A stretch of DNA of 33,282 bases, from contig NW_019091691.1 of NCBI RefSeq assembly GCF_001949145.1, positions 1 to 33,282 of the forward strand. The letters are read 5' to 3'. This DNA is from Acanthaster planci (taxonomy: Eukaryota; Echinodermata; Asteroidea; Valvatida; Acanthasteridae). The position numbers and the translations under genes were made by a program. How positions within the stretch are numbered: position 1 is the stretch's first letter; each line of letters starts with the position of its first letter. Under the pieces are notes generated by a model, which was given only the letters and a program-made list of their open reading frames with translations, did not search any database and had not been told where the DNA came from. Positions 21,730 to 30,899 of this stretch are shown here, piece by piece.

Positions 21730-22678
21730 CTGTGCGAGAAATAACACTAAATAACACTAAGATCCTCACTAAATATTGAGGATCAAAATAGCATTTACCG
21801 TTCACACCACAATACTGATATATCTTCTTTATTGTGCAATAAAGGTGTAGTTATGAACTGTCTTCAGAATTCGTCTTTAAAGATTATACTGATTAAGCCA
21901 AGGAAATGAGTACGGTAAGATTTGCTAAATCGCCCACAACGACCAAGGCTTGGATCAGGAGTAAATTCCAACGTTACCTGCATTTAAAAGTGACGGTTAA
22001 ATCAGATTTTTAAAATAAATCATTTTTATTTATTTAAATAAATTAGTTTTATTTCATGAGTGACTCTATATTTGGATTGCCTTTGCCTATTTAAGTTCAG
22101 AAAATTCATAGACATAGCACCAGCAGCAGTTGGCTTATGCATAGGAACAGAAAATCGACACTAATAACAACTCTACCTGCATCTGCTTAAACGATATTCA
22201 GTGCAATGGTAACTTGGGTAAATACATCCGTAGGATTTGATCAGACACTGGTAAAGTTTGTGGAAATCAAGATTTGATCCGTATAAAAAGCATGCCTAGA
22301 ACCATTAATTAAGAGACTGAGGAGTTCCAGGGGTCACTTGGTAATTTTTTAATGAACCTGCTCAGACATCTTCATCGTAGGCCTGCTCCTCTGGATGCCT
22401 AGGGAGGCCTATAGATGCACAATGCGACATATTATTGGAGACACAAAGGGGCTTTACGGACAAGACAACAAAAATGGAACGACCTCTAACCTCACGAAAC
22501 TATGCACGCACGAGCGAGCGCTCCGATGACACATTCAACATGTTGAGGCTCAAATGCAGGAATTGTACACAAATTTATAAACGGAAATTGTACCATGTAA
22601 TTGCACACTGAAATCTTTCAACTGTCGTTTGGCTCAATGTCACTGATCGGGAAAAAAGACTGTTAACAGTGCACTTGC

Positions 22679-22737
22679 CTTCTCCGGTTGTGGTAGATAG
22701 GGGAACCTTGTCATTTAGTTCACGGGTAGACGTTTTC
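22679..22737 (-). CDS. Gene B short juxtamembrane exon
   Basis: A 59-bp exon, phase 2 in and phase 1 out, after a strong pyrimidine-rich acceptor (TGTCCTCATTCAG, 22738). It encodes (R)KTSTRELNDKVPLSTTTGE. The best donor is GAAG|GCAAGT at 22678, a GC donor with the otherwise perfect context typical of GC-AG introns. Its phases exactly bridge the transmembrane exon (phase 2 out) to the linker exon (phase 1 in). Confidence 0.6.
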
Positions 22738-22819
22738 CTGAATGAGGACAACACACCAAGAAGAAACAATTCTAACCAACAAAATTACTAGAAGTTTTTT
22801 AATACTTACTGTAAGTCCT

Positions 22820-23150
22820 GCACACACCCACCAGCATGAGCAGGTGCGGGGGGTGCAGGTCCCCTTTTTCATTCCTCCAAGTGACTAAACAAAAAGAAAA
22901 AAAAAAGGGAGGGAGAAGAAAAACAGAGGGGCCACACCCCCTAAAATTGCACTAAAGAGTGCCTACAACCGCATCCAATCCTAGAATCCGTAAAGCGGGC
23001 CCCGGACTCCATGCTGTAGGGGCTTCGCTCTACGCGCTCTAGTGCATTGTACCATTGCTACTTAAGTTTACATCCCCTCCACCTTTTAGAAATCCTGGAT
23101 CACGCCCCCCGCATTTTGAAAATCCTGGATCTGCCCTTGGAAAACAAGCT
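22820..23150. repeat. G+C-rich dispersed-repeat-like insertion
   Basis: A sharply G+C-rich block in an AT-rich intron carries GCGGGGGGTGCAGGTCCCC, GGGGCCACACCCCC, and ATCCTGGATC twice (about 23091 and 23122) next to CACGCCCCCCGCATTTTG. This style is common in uncatalogued invertebrate transposable elements; the ends are not defined. Confidence 0.45.
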
Positions 23151-23391
23151 ATCCAGAGCAAAAAAGGTGACCTGATCATTCGATCCATCAGTTGATTGAT
23201 GTTTTTGAATTGTAATTATGGGTAAACTTTTGGAGGCAGGAGAAAATGTATTTTGAAACCATATTTGAATTCTAAGAGGCCGAAAACTAAAATTCCAGAC
23301 TTCGAAATATGAAACTTTAAATATCAAAAACACAGTGTATCAAAGAATAAAACATAGAAAGTGAATATGATAGACAGATGCAACGACTCAC

Positions 23392-23491
23392 CTTTGTTTT
23401 CTCCAAAGTATCCATACTACTATCGCAGCCAGTGAGACTGACCAGAACAAAATGGCAACAGTTGCTGGTTCGATCGTGGGAGACGGATAGG
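23392..23491 (-). CDS. Gene B transmembrane-segment exon
   Basis: A 100-bp exon, phase 1 in and phase 2 out, bounded by the acceptor CCCCTTTCCAG (23492) and the donor ACAAAG|GTGAGT (23391). It encodes YPSPTIEPATVAILF, then WSVSLAAIVVWILW, then RKQ. The 20-odd-residue hydrophobic run flanked by a Pro/Thr stalk and a basic stop-transfer is a textbook type I transmembrane exon, predicting N-terminus outside and C-terminus in the cytosol. Downstream exons lead in phase to the NACHT. No counterpart was seen in gene A. It could instead belong to another gene or an alternative transcript. Confidence 0.65.
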
Positions 23492-23524
23492 CTGGAAAGG
23501 GGTATTGCGATGGGAAAATTATGA

Positions 23525-23752
23525 TTACGAGTTGTTGGCTATCAATGCAGTCAGATAGGCTACGGTAATCTCGTACAGGTTTTCTGAGACTTTACAAGCC
23601 CGTGCAGTTTCTTTTAGAAGTGTGGTGTTTCCAATCGTAAAACCAATGTTTTTATTTCCCTTGGAGCATAGCGGGTATCCCGTGTTTTCCAAAGTAGCCG
23701 CTTGTATTTTCGCCTCTTGTAACATAGGAATGTTGATTTTGACCGAACTCAT
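23525..23752 (-). CDS. Possible exon next to the TM exon, unidentified
   Basis: A 75-codon minus-strand open frame begins ATG (MSSVKINIPMLQEAKIQAAT) and contains two Cys (GYPLCSKG, ARACKVSE) and an NTT glycosylation-type sequon. It ends in a stop 30 bp before the TM exon acceptor. It reads like protein, possibly part of an extracellular domain. I cannot find a good donor giving the phase 1 needed to join the TM exon, and no signal peptide is visible. Confidence 0.3.
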   Translation of the reverse strand: MSSVKINIPMLQEAKIQAATLENTGYPLCSKGNKNIGFTIGNTTLLKETARACKVSENLYEITVAYLTALIANNS

Positions 23753-24514
23753 GTTTGGTTGGCTAATGCATACGACAACTTTAGTTACAATTGTGACAGA
23801 GATAGTCTTACATTTTAATTCCCAGGACTAAGCCTGTATTTCCAAGATAAACCATGCAGTAAACCAATGTAAAATAATCGCCTCCTTGTAATATGTCTAT
23901 GGCGGTCGTCTTGCGTTACAAATGGCCTCTAAATATCCGGATTGATACGAGAAATGACAAAGATGCGTAAATGACTAAGACAGGGCATCAAATTTTACTG
24001 ACACAGAGACCTGCCAGGTCACTAGCTCTTATACGAGAAATTCAAGTTTTCAAGATTTGCCTAATTAAAGCCTTCTGTGTAGCACGTCTGATGCGCTATT
24101 TTGGGGAAAAATCTAATATTGTCGCGATAAAAAGGTATGACCTACCTAAAAATTGTACATTGCATTCTGACTGGAACCGTTGGATATCTTCCCATTGATG
24201 ACGCAGGCCTATGCATTAGTCACTAGAATTCAGATCATATGTAATCTAGAAGCCTCGATACTGGGCTGCTGGTATTGGTTGAAAAAGTCAAGGATAGCCT
24301 TTTTGGCCCTTTTGTTTGCATGTATAAGTTGCTTCCCGTTGCACATTTCTCATTACGTGGCAAAATTCAAAGAGTTTTCCCTTTTGCATGTTTGGCATCT
24401 TCATTTTTGCAAAATTTGGTTTTATAAACGGGAAATCGTATACATTATGTCATTATTGCCACGAGAGTCAAGAGGATTTGAGTCACTTTGCGTGGAAGTA
24501 GGTCAAGTTGAATC

Positions 24515-24570
24515 GGGTTGGGTTGGGTTGGATGGGTGGGGGTTGTGTAGGGGGCAGGGATTGGGTGGTC
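24515..24570 (+). other. G-quadruplex-prone run
   Basis: Eight tracts of three or more G separated by loops of 1-7 nt on the plus strand (GGGTTGGGTTGGGTT, then GGGTGGGGG, GGGGG, GGG, GGG). It lies just after the Ubl-C exon of cassette 2 in transcription order, so the RNA would be C-rich and the template strand G-rich. Confidence 0.7.
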
Positions 24571-24591
24571 TACGATAACTAAACTATCAAC

Positions 24592-24691
24592 CTTTCTGTC
24601 CTCCTCCTAGTAGGCCATCAGTTGGCAGACAGACTGAAATATTCTCGTCCTGCTGAACTCCGCAGTCGTTCAGTGTAAGTAAGTCAAGGAG
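24592..24691 (-). CDS. Gene B Ubl cassette 2, C-terminal half
   Basis: A 100-bp exon, the same length as in gene A, after the acceptor GTTTTCCAG (24692). It encodes LLDLLTLNDCGVQQDENISV, then CLPTDGLLGGGQK. The position homologous to the gene A donor reads AAAG|GTTGAT, a poor donor. Read through, the frame meets TGA TAG immediately after GLLGGGQKG. It is either a weakly spliced exon or the end of a short Ubl protein. Confidence 0.75.
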
Positions 24692-24961
24692 CTGGAAAAC
24701 ATACGAAAACATACACAGGAGGCGGAAACACACGCTTAAAAGCGAGTTACTTCGGGGGAAGGGGCCTTTAAGGATGGTTAAATTGCAGTTTTCATCAACT
24801 GAGCAAATCTAATTCCTAAAAACTCTAACGAATCTTCTCCTTAGTACTGTACATCTCTTTCACGGTTTCAAGACACACCCAATGGAAAAAATGAGTAAAA
24901 ACTGTCTTCCTGAATTCTAAATAACCCCATTTGATCAAGGTAGAAGGTGTGATGTATATAC

Positions 24962-25151
24962 CTGAAAGCTACGGGCATTCCTACGAATAAGCAGACGTTG
25001 ATGTTTGGGATGGACACCAATCTTCCTGTGTATGGACTCCTTCAAGAATGAGATGGGTGTTTCCGGTTCCAAATGGAAACAAAGTGTCCTTGGTCCACGA
25101 AGGAGGGGATTCAGGATGAAGATCTGCAACTTCTGTTTGACATGTCTGTAA
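24962..25151 (-). CDS. Gene B Ubl cassette 2, N-terminal half
   Basis: A 190-bp exon, phase 2 in and phase 0 out (acceptor CTTTTTGACAG, donor TTTCAG|GTATAT). It encodes YRHVKQKLQIFILNPLLRGP, then RTLCFHLEPETPISFLKE and KIGVHPKHQRLLIRR. It has the same size and phases as the gene A exon and high similarity to it, including the ubiquitin-like QRLxI strand. Confidence 0.82.
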
Positions 25152-25348
25152 CTGTCAAAAAGATTTTTCGGATATGGACCTTGATCTTAGCATAATTGTA
25201 TCAACAGGAAGATAACTGAAGTAATCTACGAAGAATTATTGGAAAACGCTTAATGTGCAGGGATTTAATCGAAACCATGTAATAGTAATTCATTCGCTGG
25301 AAAACCGATTTGGTGTGTTCATGATGAATAGAGTTAAGTTTATTTTAC

Positions 25349-25489
25349 CGAGGAACCCGAGGTCCCTCGCTGCCACGAGCTGGTTCGTCGATCTGAGTCT
25401 GCACCTCGGATATTGTTTCTCCTTTTTGCTTGTTTAGTTCTCTGCTTTGGTTTCGTCTTGTTGCCCTGGCTGGGGCCTTTTCACTTCGT
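25349..25489 (-). CDS. Gene B polar linker exon, frame-shifted copy
   Basis: Paralogous to 11586-11723. In the ancestral frame it reads EVKRPQPGQQDETKAEN and then hits a stop. The acceptor (AATTCCCAG, 25490) is displaced by one base relative to the homologous codons, and phase 2 entry instead gives a fully open 46-codon frame (RSEKAPARATRR ... GSEGPRVP) that leaves in phase 2 at CCTCG|GTAAAA. This matches cassette 2's entry phase. Confidence 0.5.
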
Positions 25490-26344
25490 CTGGGAATTGA
25501 CAAGTTTCTGTTGAAATAAGAAAATGCTTAATGAGAACATTTCGTATTTGATTGAATTAAATCTGAAAACCTTTTGAAGACACACGTTTATTTCCCTAAA
25601 TCTGATCCTGTAAACCTGACACAGTAAAACTTTGACTTGACCTACAAAATAAAATAGATATTGAATATTTCATTCACTGTGAACTTAGTACGTTCTGGGC
25701 TAGATAATTTATTCAAACGGCAGTCAGTGCTTGCTCCAAGCTCTGAGATGCTTCGCTTAGATTTGCATGGCATATGGTGGCTCACTATAGATGTGGTTTC
25801 GTTGGCTATATGAATTTCTCCAACTTTATTTGCGTCTTTTCTCAAGTGTTCCTGAAGACTCTTTTATGATGATCCCATATTCGAGGAACAAAAATCCAGA
25901 GCGAACTCTTCCTCCGTTTCGAGATTTGTCAGTCATAGTATTTTTATGACACATAATTGTTTCACACTCCAACCTTCGTAGTGATTTAGCTGCTCTTCAA
26001 ATGACAAGCTTAGGATTGGTAAAATTAGCGCACCGAGATGAATTGTCTTAGGCTTTCAACATGTTCCGATTTGTGTTGACATATGGACAAGCTCCTTATG
26101 AAACTATTCTGGAAAAGAATATTAGGAACAGCACGCAGCGATATGAGAATGCAACTACGTAGCGATTTAAGTACATGGGAATGAGAGTGAGGATTCTATC
26201 AAATCATCATCTTGGCCTACACAACGACACTTTACATAGTCTTAGTCGATTGCCAAAGTCTACTGTTACAGATACATGGAAAGTGTAGACTTCATCCTAA
26301 TCCTCCTTCGGTTCAAAGCTAACCATCCCAACTAAAGCATTTAC

Positions 26345-26435
26345 CTTTTGGTCCATCTTCAGTGAGTTCATCAACTGACAGTGAGATTTCATCATCCCCA
26401 ACACCATTTTCCCGAAGTGTAAGCAACTCACACAG
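26345..26435 (-). CDS. Gene B Ubl cassette 1, C-terminal half
   Basis: A 91-bp exon, phase 0 in and phase 1 out (acceptor GCATTTCCAG, donor CAAAAG|GTAAATG). It encodes LCELLTLRENGVGDDEISLS, then VDELTEDGPK. It is more diverged than the other two copies: it is three codons shorter and has lost the Gly-rich LLGGG motif. Confidence 0.75.
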
Positions 26436-26849
26436 CTGGAAATGCAACCAGTCAAGGGTATGTTTAAATTGAAACTATTTAGTTCCAGTACAGGGCTTAG
26501 CTTCGTTTATTTAATCCATAGTTAGAAGGGTAGCATTAGTCGTTTGATGAAGCTAGATGTGGAAGATTCCAGCAGGTTCTCCTGCTTCACGTGGAGTTCC
26601 ACTTCGCAAATGGTTTGTAACCAAGTTCTCCCTTGTCATCAGATCACATGTCCACTTAAAGATCGATGTCACTTAAAGATTGATAGCTGGCACTTTGCTT
26701 TGGAAGCAAAACATCGTCATTTCACTTGCGTTACACTAACACCCACCAACCTCACTCCACGAATTACCAGATTTGCATTGTCCCTTTGTTCGGGCATGAA
26801 TGTTTTAAGCTTCACTGAACACAAATCTTGCGTTTAACTTTGTCATTAC

Positions 26850-27033
26850 CTGAACGTTTCGTCGGATGTTCAAGCGTTGACGTTGAGGCTGGACACCGAT
26901 TTTTCTGTATATCAACCTTTTTAAGGATGAGATGGTTGTCTCCAGATTTAGGTGGAAACAGAGTGTCTTAGGTCCCTGGGGGAGGTGAGTCCGGACACAG
27001 ACCTGCAGCTTCTGTTTTGTGTTGGATGTGATG
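26850..27033 (-). CDS. Gene B Ubl cassette 1, N-terminal half
   Basis: A 184-bp exon, phase 2 in and phase 0 out (acceptor TTTCACTGCAG, donor GTTCAG|GTAATG). It encodes ITSNTKQKLQVCVRTHLPQG, then PKTLCFHLNLETTISSLKRL and KIGVQPQRQRLNIRR. The entry phase agrees with the first coding exon of gene B, so this cassette can splice directly to it. Confidence 0.78.
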
Positions 27034-27336
27034 CTGCAGTGAAATCAATCAACAGAGGGTGAGGAATTTACACTCGAGTAGGTTCTATCTTGCACAGCCA
27101 GTATGGTACCAAGCCGATTCCACACTAAGGACACATTTCACTTTTTTTGTTCGGTTGTTTTTTGGGGAGGGGTGGGATAGAAGGGGAAAAGGGTATAAGA
27201 CAAAGGACTGCAGCGTAAGACGATTTTCAAGACTGAAGAGCCGTAAAGCACGACGTCATAGCTATTTTAAGGACACAGACTTACAACATGTTTGTTATCT
27301 GTATAATCTATGTACCTTCTCTGCTTTCTTTCTCAC

Positions 27337-27545
27337 CTTTTTGATACAGGTTTACGTTTGGGCTTCATTGTGGTTAAAGATGGTGAAGGTTCGTTCTTTC
27401 TGCATGGAAACGCCGACAGGAATCCTTCTTTTCTTCGCTTCCTCACTTTGCTCTTCCTGGTGAAGAGTTTTGCATTTGAGTGGTTGTACACGACGCCTGT
27501 TGCCTTGCTGTCTTCATCCAACTGCTGAATGGTCTTCTGTGACAT
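27337..27545 (-). CDS. Gene B first coding exon, basic N-terminus
   Basis: Starts at ATG 27545; 209 coding bases to the donor AAAAAG|GTGAG (27336), phase 2, identical in length and phase to gene A. It begins MSQKTIQQLDEDSKATGVVY and contains RKSKVRKRRKEGFLSAFPCR. The family is unknown. Unlike gene A, no clear acceptor lies just before the ATG, so its 5' boundary is unresolved. Confidence 0.78.
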
Positions 27546-29489
27546 CTTTTTCGCACCACGATCGAGCCAGTATCATTTCAGGAAACGGGCATTACACTGT
27601 AACTCCAATATCAGACATCATGTGTCGATACTGTATGGCAGTATACCATCGCAGACCAAAGAGGAATCCAGAGATTTTATTATAGGATTAGCCAATTTGA
27701 AGGCAAAATATGCAACTCACAGATACAAAAAGAGTAAAGGACCTTGCCACCTTTCCTTGATATAACTCAGCATTATAAAGCTGCTGTAAAGGCTATTTAG
27801 TGTCTTAGGTTAGGCTAACATTCTTTCACTTCAATAAACTCTCTGTAAATACATGCGGAATCAAACTGTTAAATTGAACAAAAGTCGCCAAAATGGGTAA
27901 AAAGTATTTTCTCAGCATTTTCGTCCCCAGTTACGTTATTTTCATCTTGGCTTCTAATAGTAACTGGGAGAGACACACTCTTCCTAAATTATGATTCTAT
28001 GCAGCGACGGCTGGGAAATGATCAATTTCATTTCCTTAAAGTATTACTCCATGTTGTCTGTACTGAAAAGAATGCTCCTGAGCGTTTGTTTGAAGAAGAA
28101 ATCCAATTCCTACCTAAAAATTCTTAGTGCAAACTGAGAACTTCTCACTATGGAAATAGTAAAATGGAGGCATTAACGTCCCTACCACTAGATTTTTTAT
28201 TTATTTTTGCCAAGGTGTCGGATTGTAAAGTTTAATTGGTCGAACATCGATCATGCAATTTGCCACAAACTTGCATGTACATCAGCCAGAAAATTCAAGT
28301 TTGCTGTGGCACTCAAGTTATGTACCCCTCTAGATCTTTCTCATGGGTTGGTGAAAGTCATATTTCCATGCGATATATATTTTATCTCGACGTTGGGTAC
28401 AAGTTTGTAGCTAAACTGGTACCTAAATACAGACAAGACCGCCAACAGGTAACCATACCAGTTATATTACACAGCTTAATTTTCACATGAAAATGAGCAG
28501 TTTGATTGTCTACAAGGTTTCCTGGCAATGTTCATAAAAAAGTTCATACGAACACGAAAGACCAACTAAAGTTATTTCAAAGAAGCCAAACAACAAAGAC
28601 AGCTGGTTCCGTTACTTAAATAGTCTTTCTGAGAATAGGGTTATTCAAATTAAAACTTTAATTCCCATTCGTTGAAGGTCTTTGGATTTATCACACATTA
28701 ATTTTGGACAAAACTTTCGTACATGGGACAAAAAAAAACCTCCGGTTGATTCCTTGCAAGAGTGATCGCAGTGAGAAATATGGTCATGGACAGCGACTGT
28801 AGATGGAATAGCTACTCATTAAGCTATATCACGTGTGAATTAACCCAGAAAATTAGAAATAGAATAGTCTGATAAATGGGCTTTGATGACTCTACACAAA
28901 GTGGAACCACAAAGTGGATAGAGTTAGGAAGAGTAGAAGTTAATGTCTGTAACGTCGTGCTTGTCCATTAAGGAAATTTGCTAAACAACAATGATGACTT
29001 GTGCATGTACGACAAAAGTGCAAAACTAAGGGAAAGGTGGATCAATTACTGATGAAAAGTTAAAGAATGTTTTGAGAAGTAAAAAGAATGTTTTGTCGGA
29101 ATTGGCCAGGAAAACCTGTAATAAAGGAATTAAATCAGAAAATCTTTCCGTCTATATCTTCGCTATTTATTGGTGTTCATCTTCCATCGACTGCGTCGAA
29201 GAGCCATATCCAGGCTGGTTATTGCCCCTCCAAGAAAAAAAAAAAATTAACAGCACAGTTCGCCAATGGAATCGTTGAACGGTATACCAGTTTACCAACC
29301 CACACGATTCCTATATTTCATGTCAACACCGCTGATGAATGAACAAGGCAATTTATTTTGCAAGGTAATGAGGTTAATTTCCGGTTTGTAGTTGCAGTCA
29401 GCTATGTGGACCACAAAAGAAAGTCCTCGAGTTCAATTAATGGATACTACTTGCCAGGAAACGTTTTCTTCAAGATAAAACGCACTTAC

Positions 29490-29520
29490 CAGGATGGAAT
29501 GGCAACTGAAAATTTGAGAG
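29490..29520 (-). other. Gene B presumed 5'-UTR exon end (donor)
   Basis: ATCCTG|GTAAGT at 29489 aligns with the gene A donor at 13806 and its flanks. The exon's 5' end is not resolved. Confidence 0.45.
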
Positions 29521-29619
29521 CAGGGTTCCTAGCTTCACTGCATTACTGGGGATGTAATCTGCTCATGTGTCATTATAAATCATACACTCTGTTATCGGCT
29601 AACAATTCAATGGTGACCT

Positions 29620-29780
29620 ATACGCCGCCCCCCGGCCTCGTGGGGGGTGTCACACCTTCCCATTGGTTACTTTTGTCTGCAAAATCACGGTCTGTCTGCA
29701 AATAAAAAGAAGAAGAAAGAAAGAGAAGAAAAAGAAAAAAAGAGGAAGAACGGGGAGTGAAGATGAAAGGAAGGAGGATA
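29620..29780. repeat. G+C patch and purine-rich microsatellite
   Basis: A short G+C-rich patch (GCCGCCCCCCGGCCTCG near 29625) is followed at about 29700-29760 by a GA-rich run with AAGAAG and AAAGAAAG motifs. It is absent at the matching place of gene A. Confidence 0.6.
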
Positions 29781-29884
29781 CAGTACACTCGTTTTGCGTG
29801 ACAGTCCGTCGGCAAATTTCGTGTGGCACACCCTCCCCTCATTCAAAATGGTCTAGCGACGCTCGTTGTCAGACACAAATATAA

Positions 29885-29995
29885 GCCTGTAATATAGACA
29901 TGCATCCGGTCGATATAAGGTTCGCCCGGCAGCAGCGGTGCCTAATATCACACCAGAAGCTGTAGGCAGGCCAGAAGCTGTAGGTCACGAAATGA
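29885..29995 (-). promoter_or_regulatory. Gene B presumed promoter block
   Basis: It aligns with 13995-14101. A small local duplication (CAGCTTCTGG twice, 16 bp apart start to start) is present here and not in gene A. The role is inferred from conservation and position. Confidence 0.5.
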
Positions 29996-30807
29996 ATTTT
30001 GAGAATCGTTTGAGAACTGCGCAAAAGCAGAGCTTCCGCAAAATACAATATACGCCGATGAATGTACGGTGAACTAAGTACAAATTTGAAAGACAAAGTA
30101 AAGGAACCGTGGAAACACTGCAGTCTAAAAGAGCTGGGGACACAATTAACCTACTCAGCGTTTAGTCCAATCTCGCTGCGGTTCATTTTCTTCTTTTTTA
30201 TTAAGCCGAGTATTTAGGTGCTTTTTTTTCAGAAACATCGTTTGCCATCTAAACACAAGTTTTGTAAAAATCAGACATACCGCTCTTGCCCAAGAAGCGT
30301 TTTTATGATAGACAGGCAAGCCAAAAATCTATAGTTTTTAGACGAAATCAATTTACACAGGTTAACGTATGTTGGAGGCTGACCATGACCTTCACTGTAT
30401 CAGAACATCAAAACTCCACTAATGACACTGAATTGAAATTTCACATTTCATACTGATAAAGAGCGTCTTTACTTGCAAGGTAACTCTCAAAACGGCAGGC
30501 ATATGCTATGTAAGGGCCAAGTATTTAAGGTGTGAATCATCTCCGCCGAGTGTATAACAGTCCAAAGAGTGGGCTGTTTGGAAGTTCAACTTCGCTGTTC
30601 ATTTTTACGGAAAAGTATTTGCACCTATGGCTGCGATGTAATTTCCCACAGATTAAGGGAACAATTTAAAGCGCCCTATTTCTCTGATATTAAGGTGAAC
30701 AATATGCAACCATAAAGTTCCCAAATGATAGGAACTAACTTGATTCTACTGAAAATAATGGACAACCAGGAATGCCATTAATGGATGCAGAATTAGTATT
30801 AGGTAGT

Positions 30808-30870
30808 GAGCGACCTTGGCAAGTCTTAGTTGAGGTCGACCCATTGACCCCTGCTTTTAAAGCACTCACC
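30808..30870 (+). repeat. LINE 3' tail, copy 2
   Basis: GACCTTGGCAAGTCTTAGTT, then GAGGTCGACCCATTGACCCC, aligns with 15276-15345. No RT sequence precedes it, so it is a strongly 5'-truncated LINE copy or a SINE sharing the tail. Confidence 0.65.
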
Positions 30871-30899
30871 AGATAGGCTTGACTAAATAGGGCAATGTG

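Noticed and set aside
24511-24550. Telomere-like GGGTT repeats
   Set aside because: Only three GGGTT-type units, not TTAGGG, and in the middle of a gene; better described as a G-rich run.
25642-25860. Possible exon after TCTTCAG with donor-like GTAGGT
   Set aside because: Entry phase 0 and exit phase 2 do not connect cassette 1 (exit 1) to cassette 2; sequence has no paralogue in gene A.
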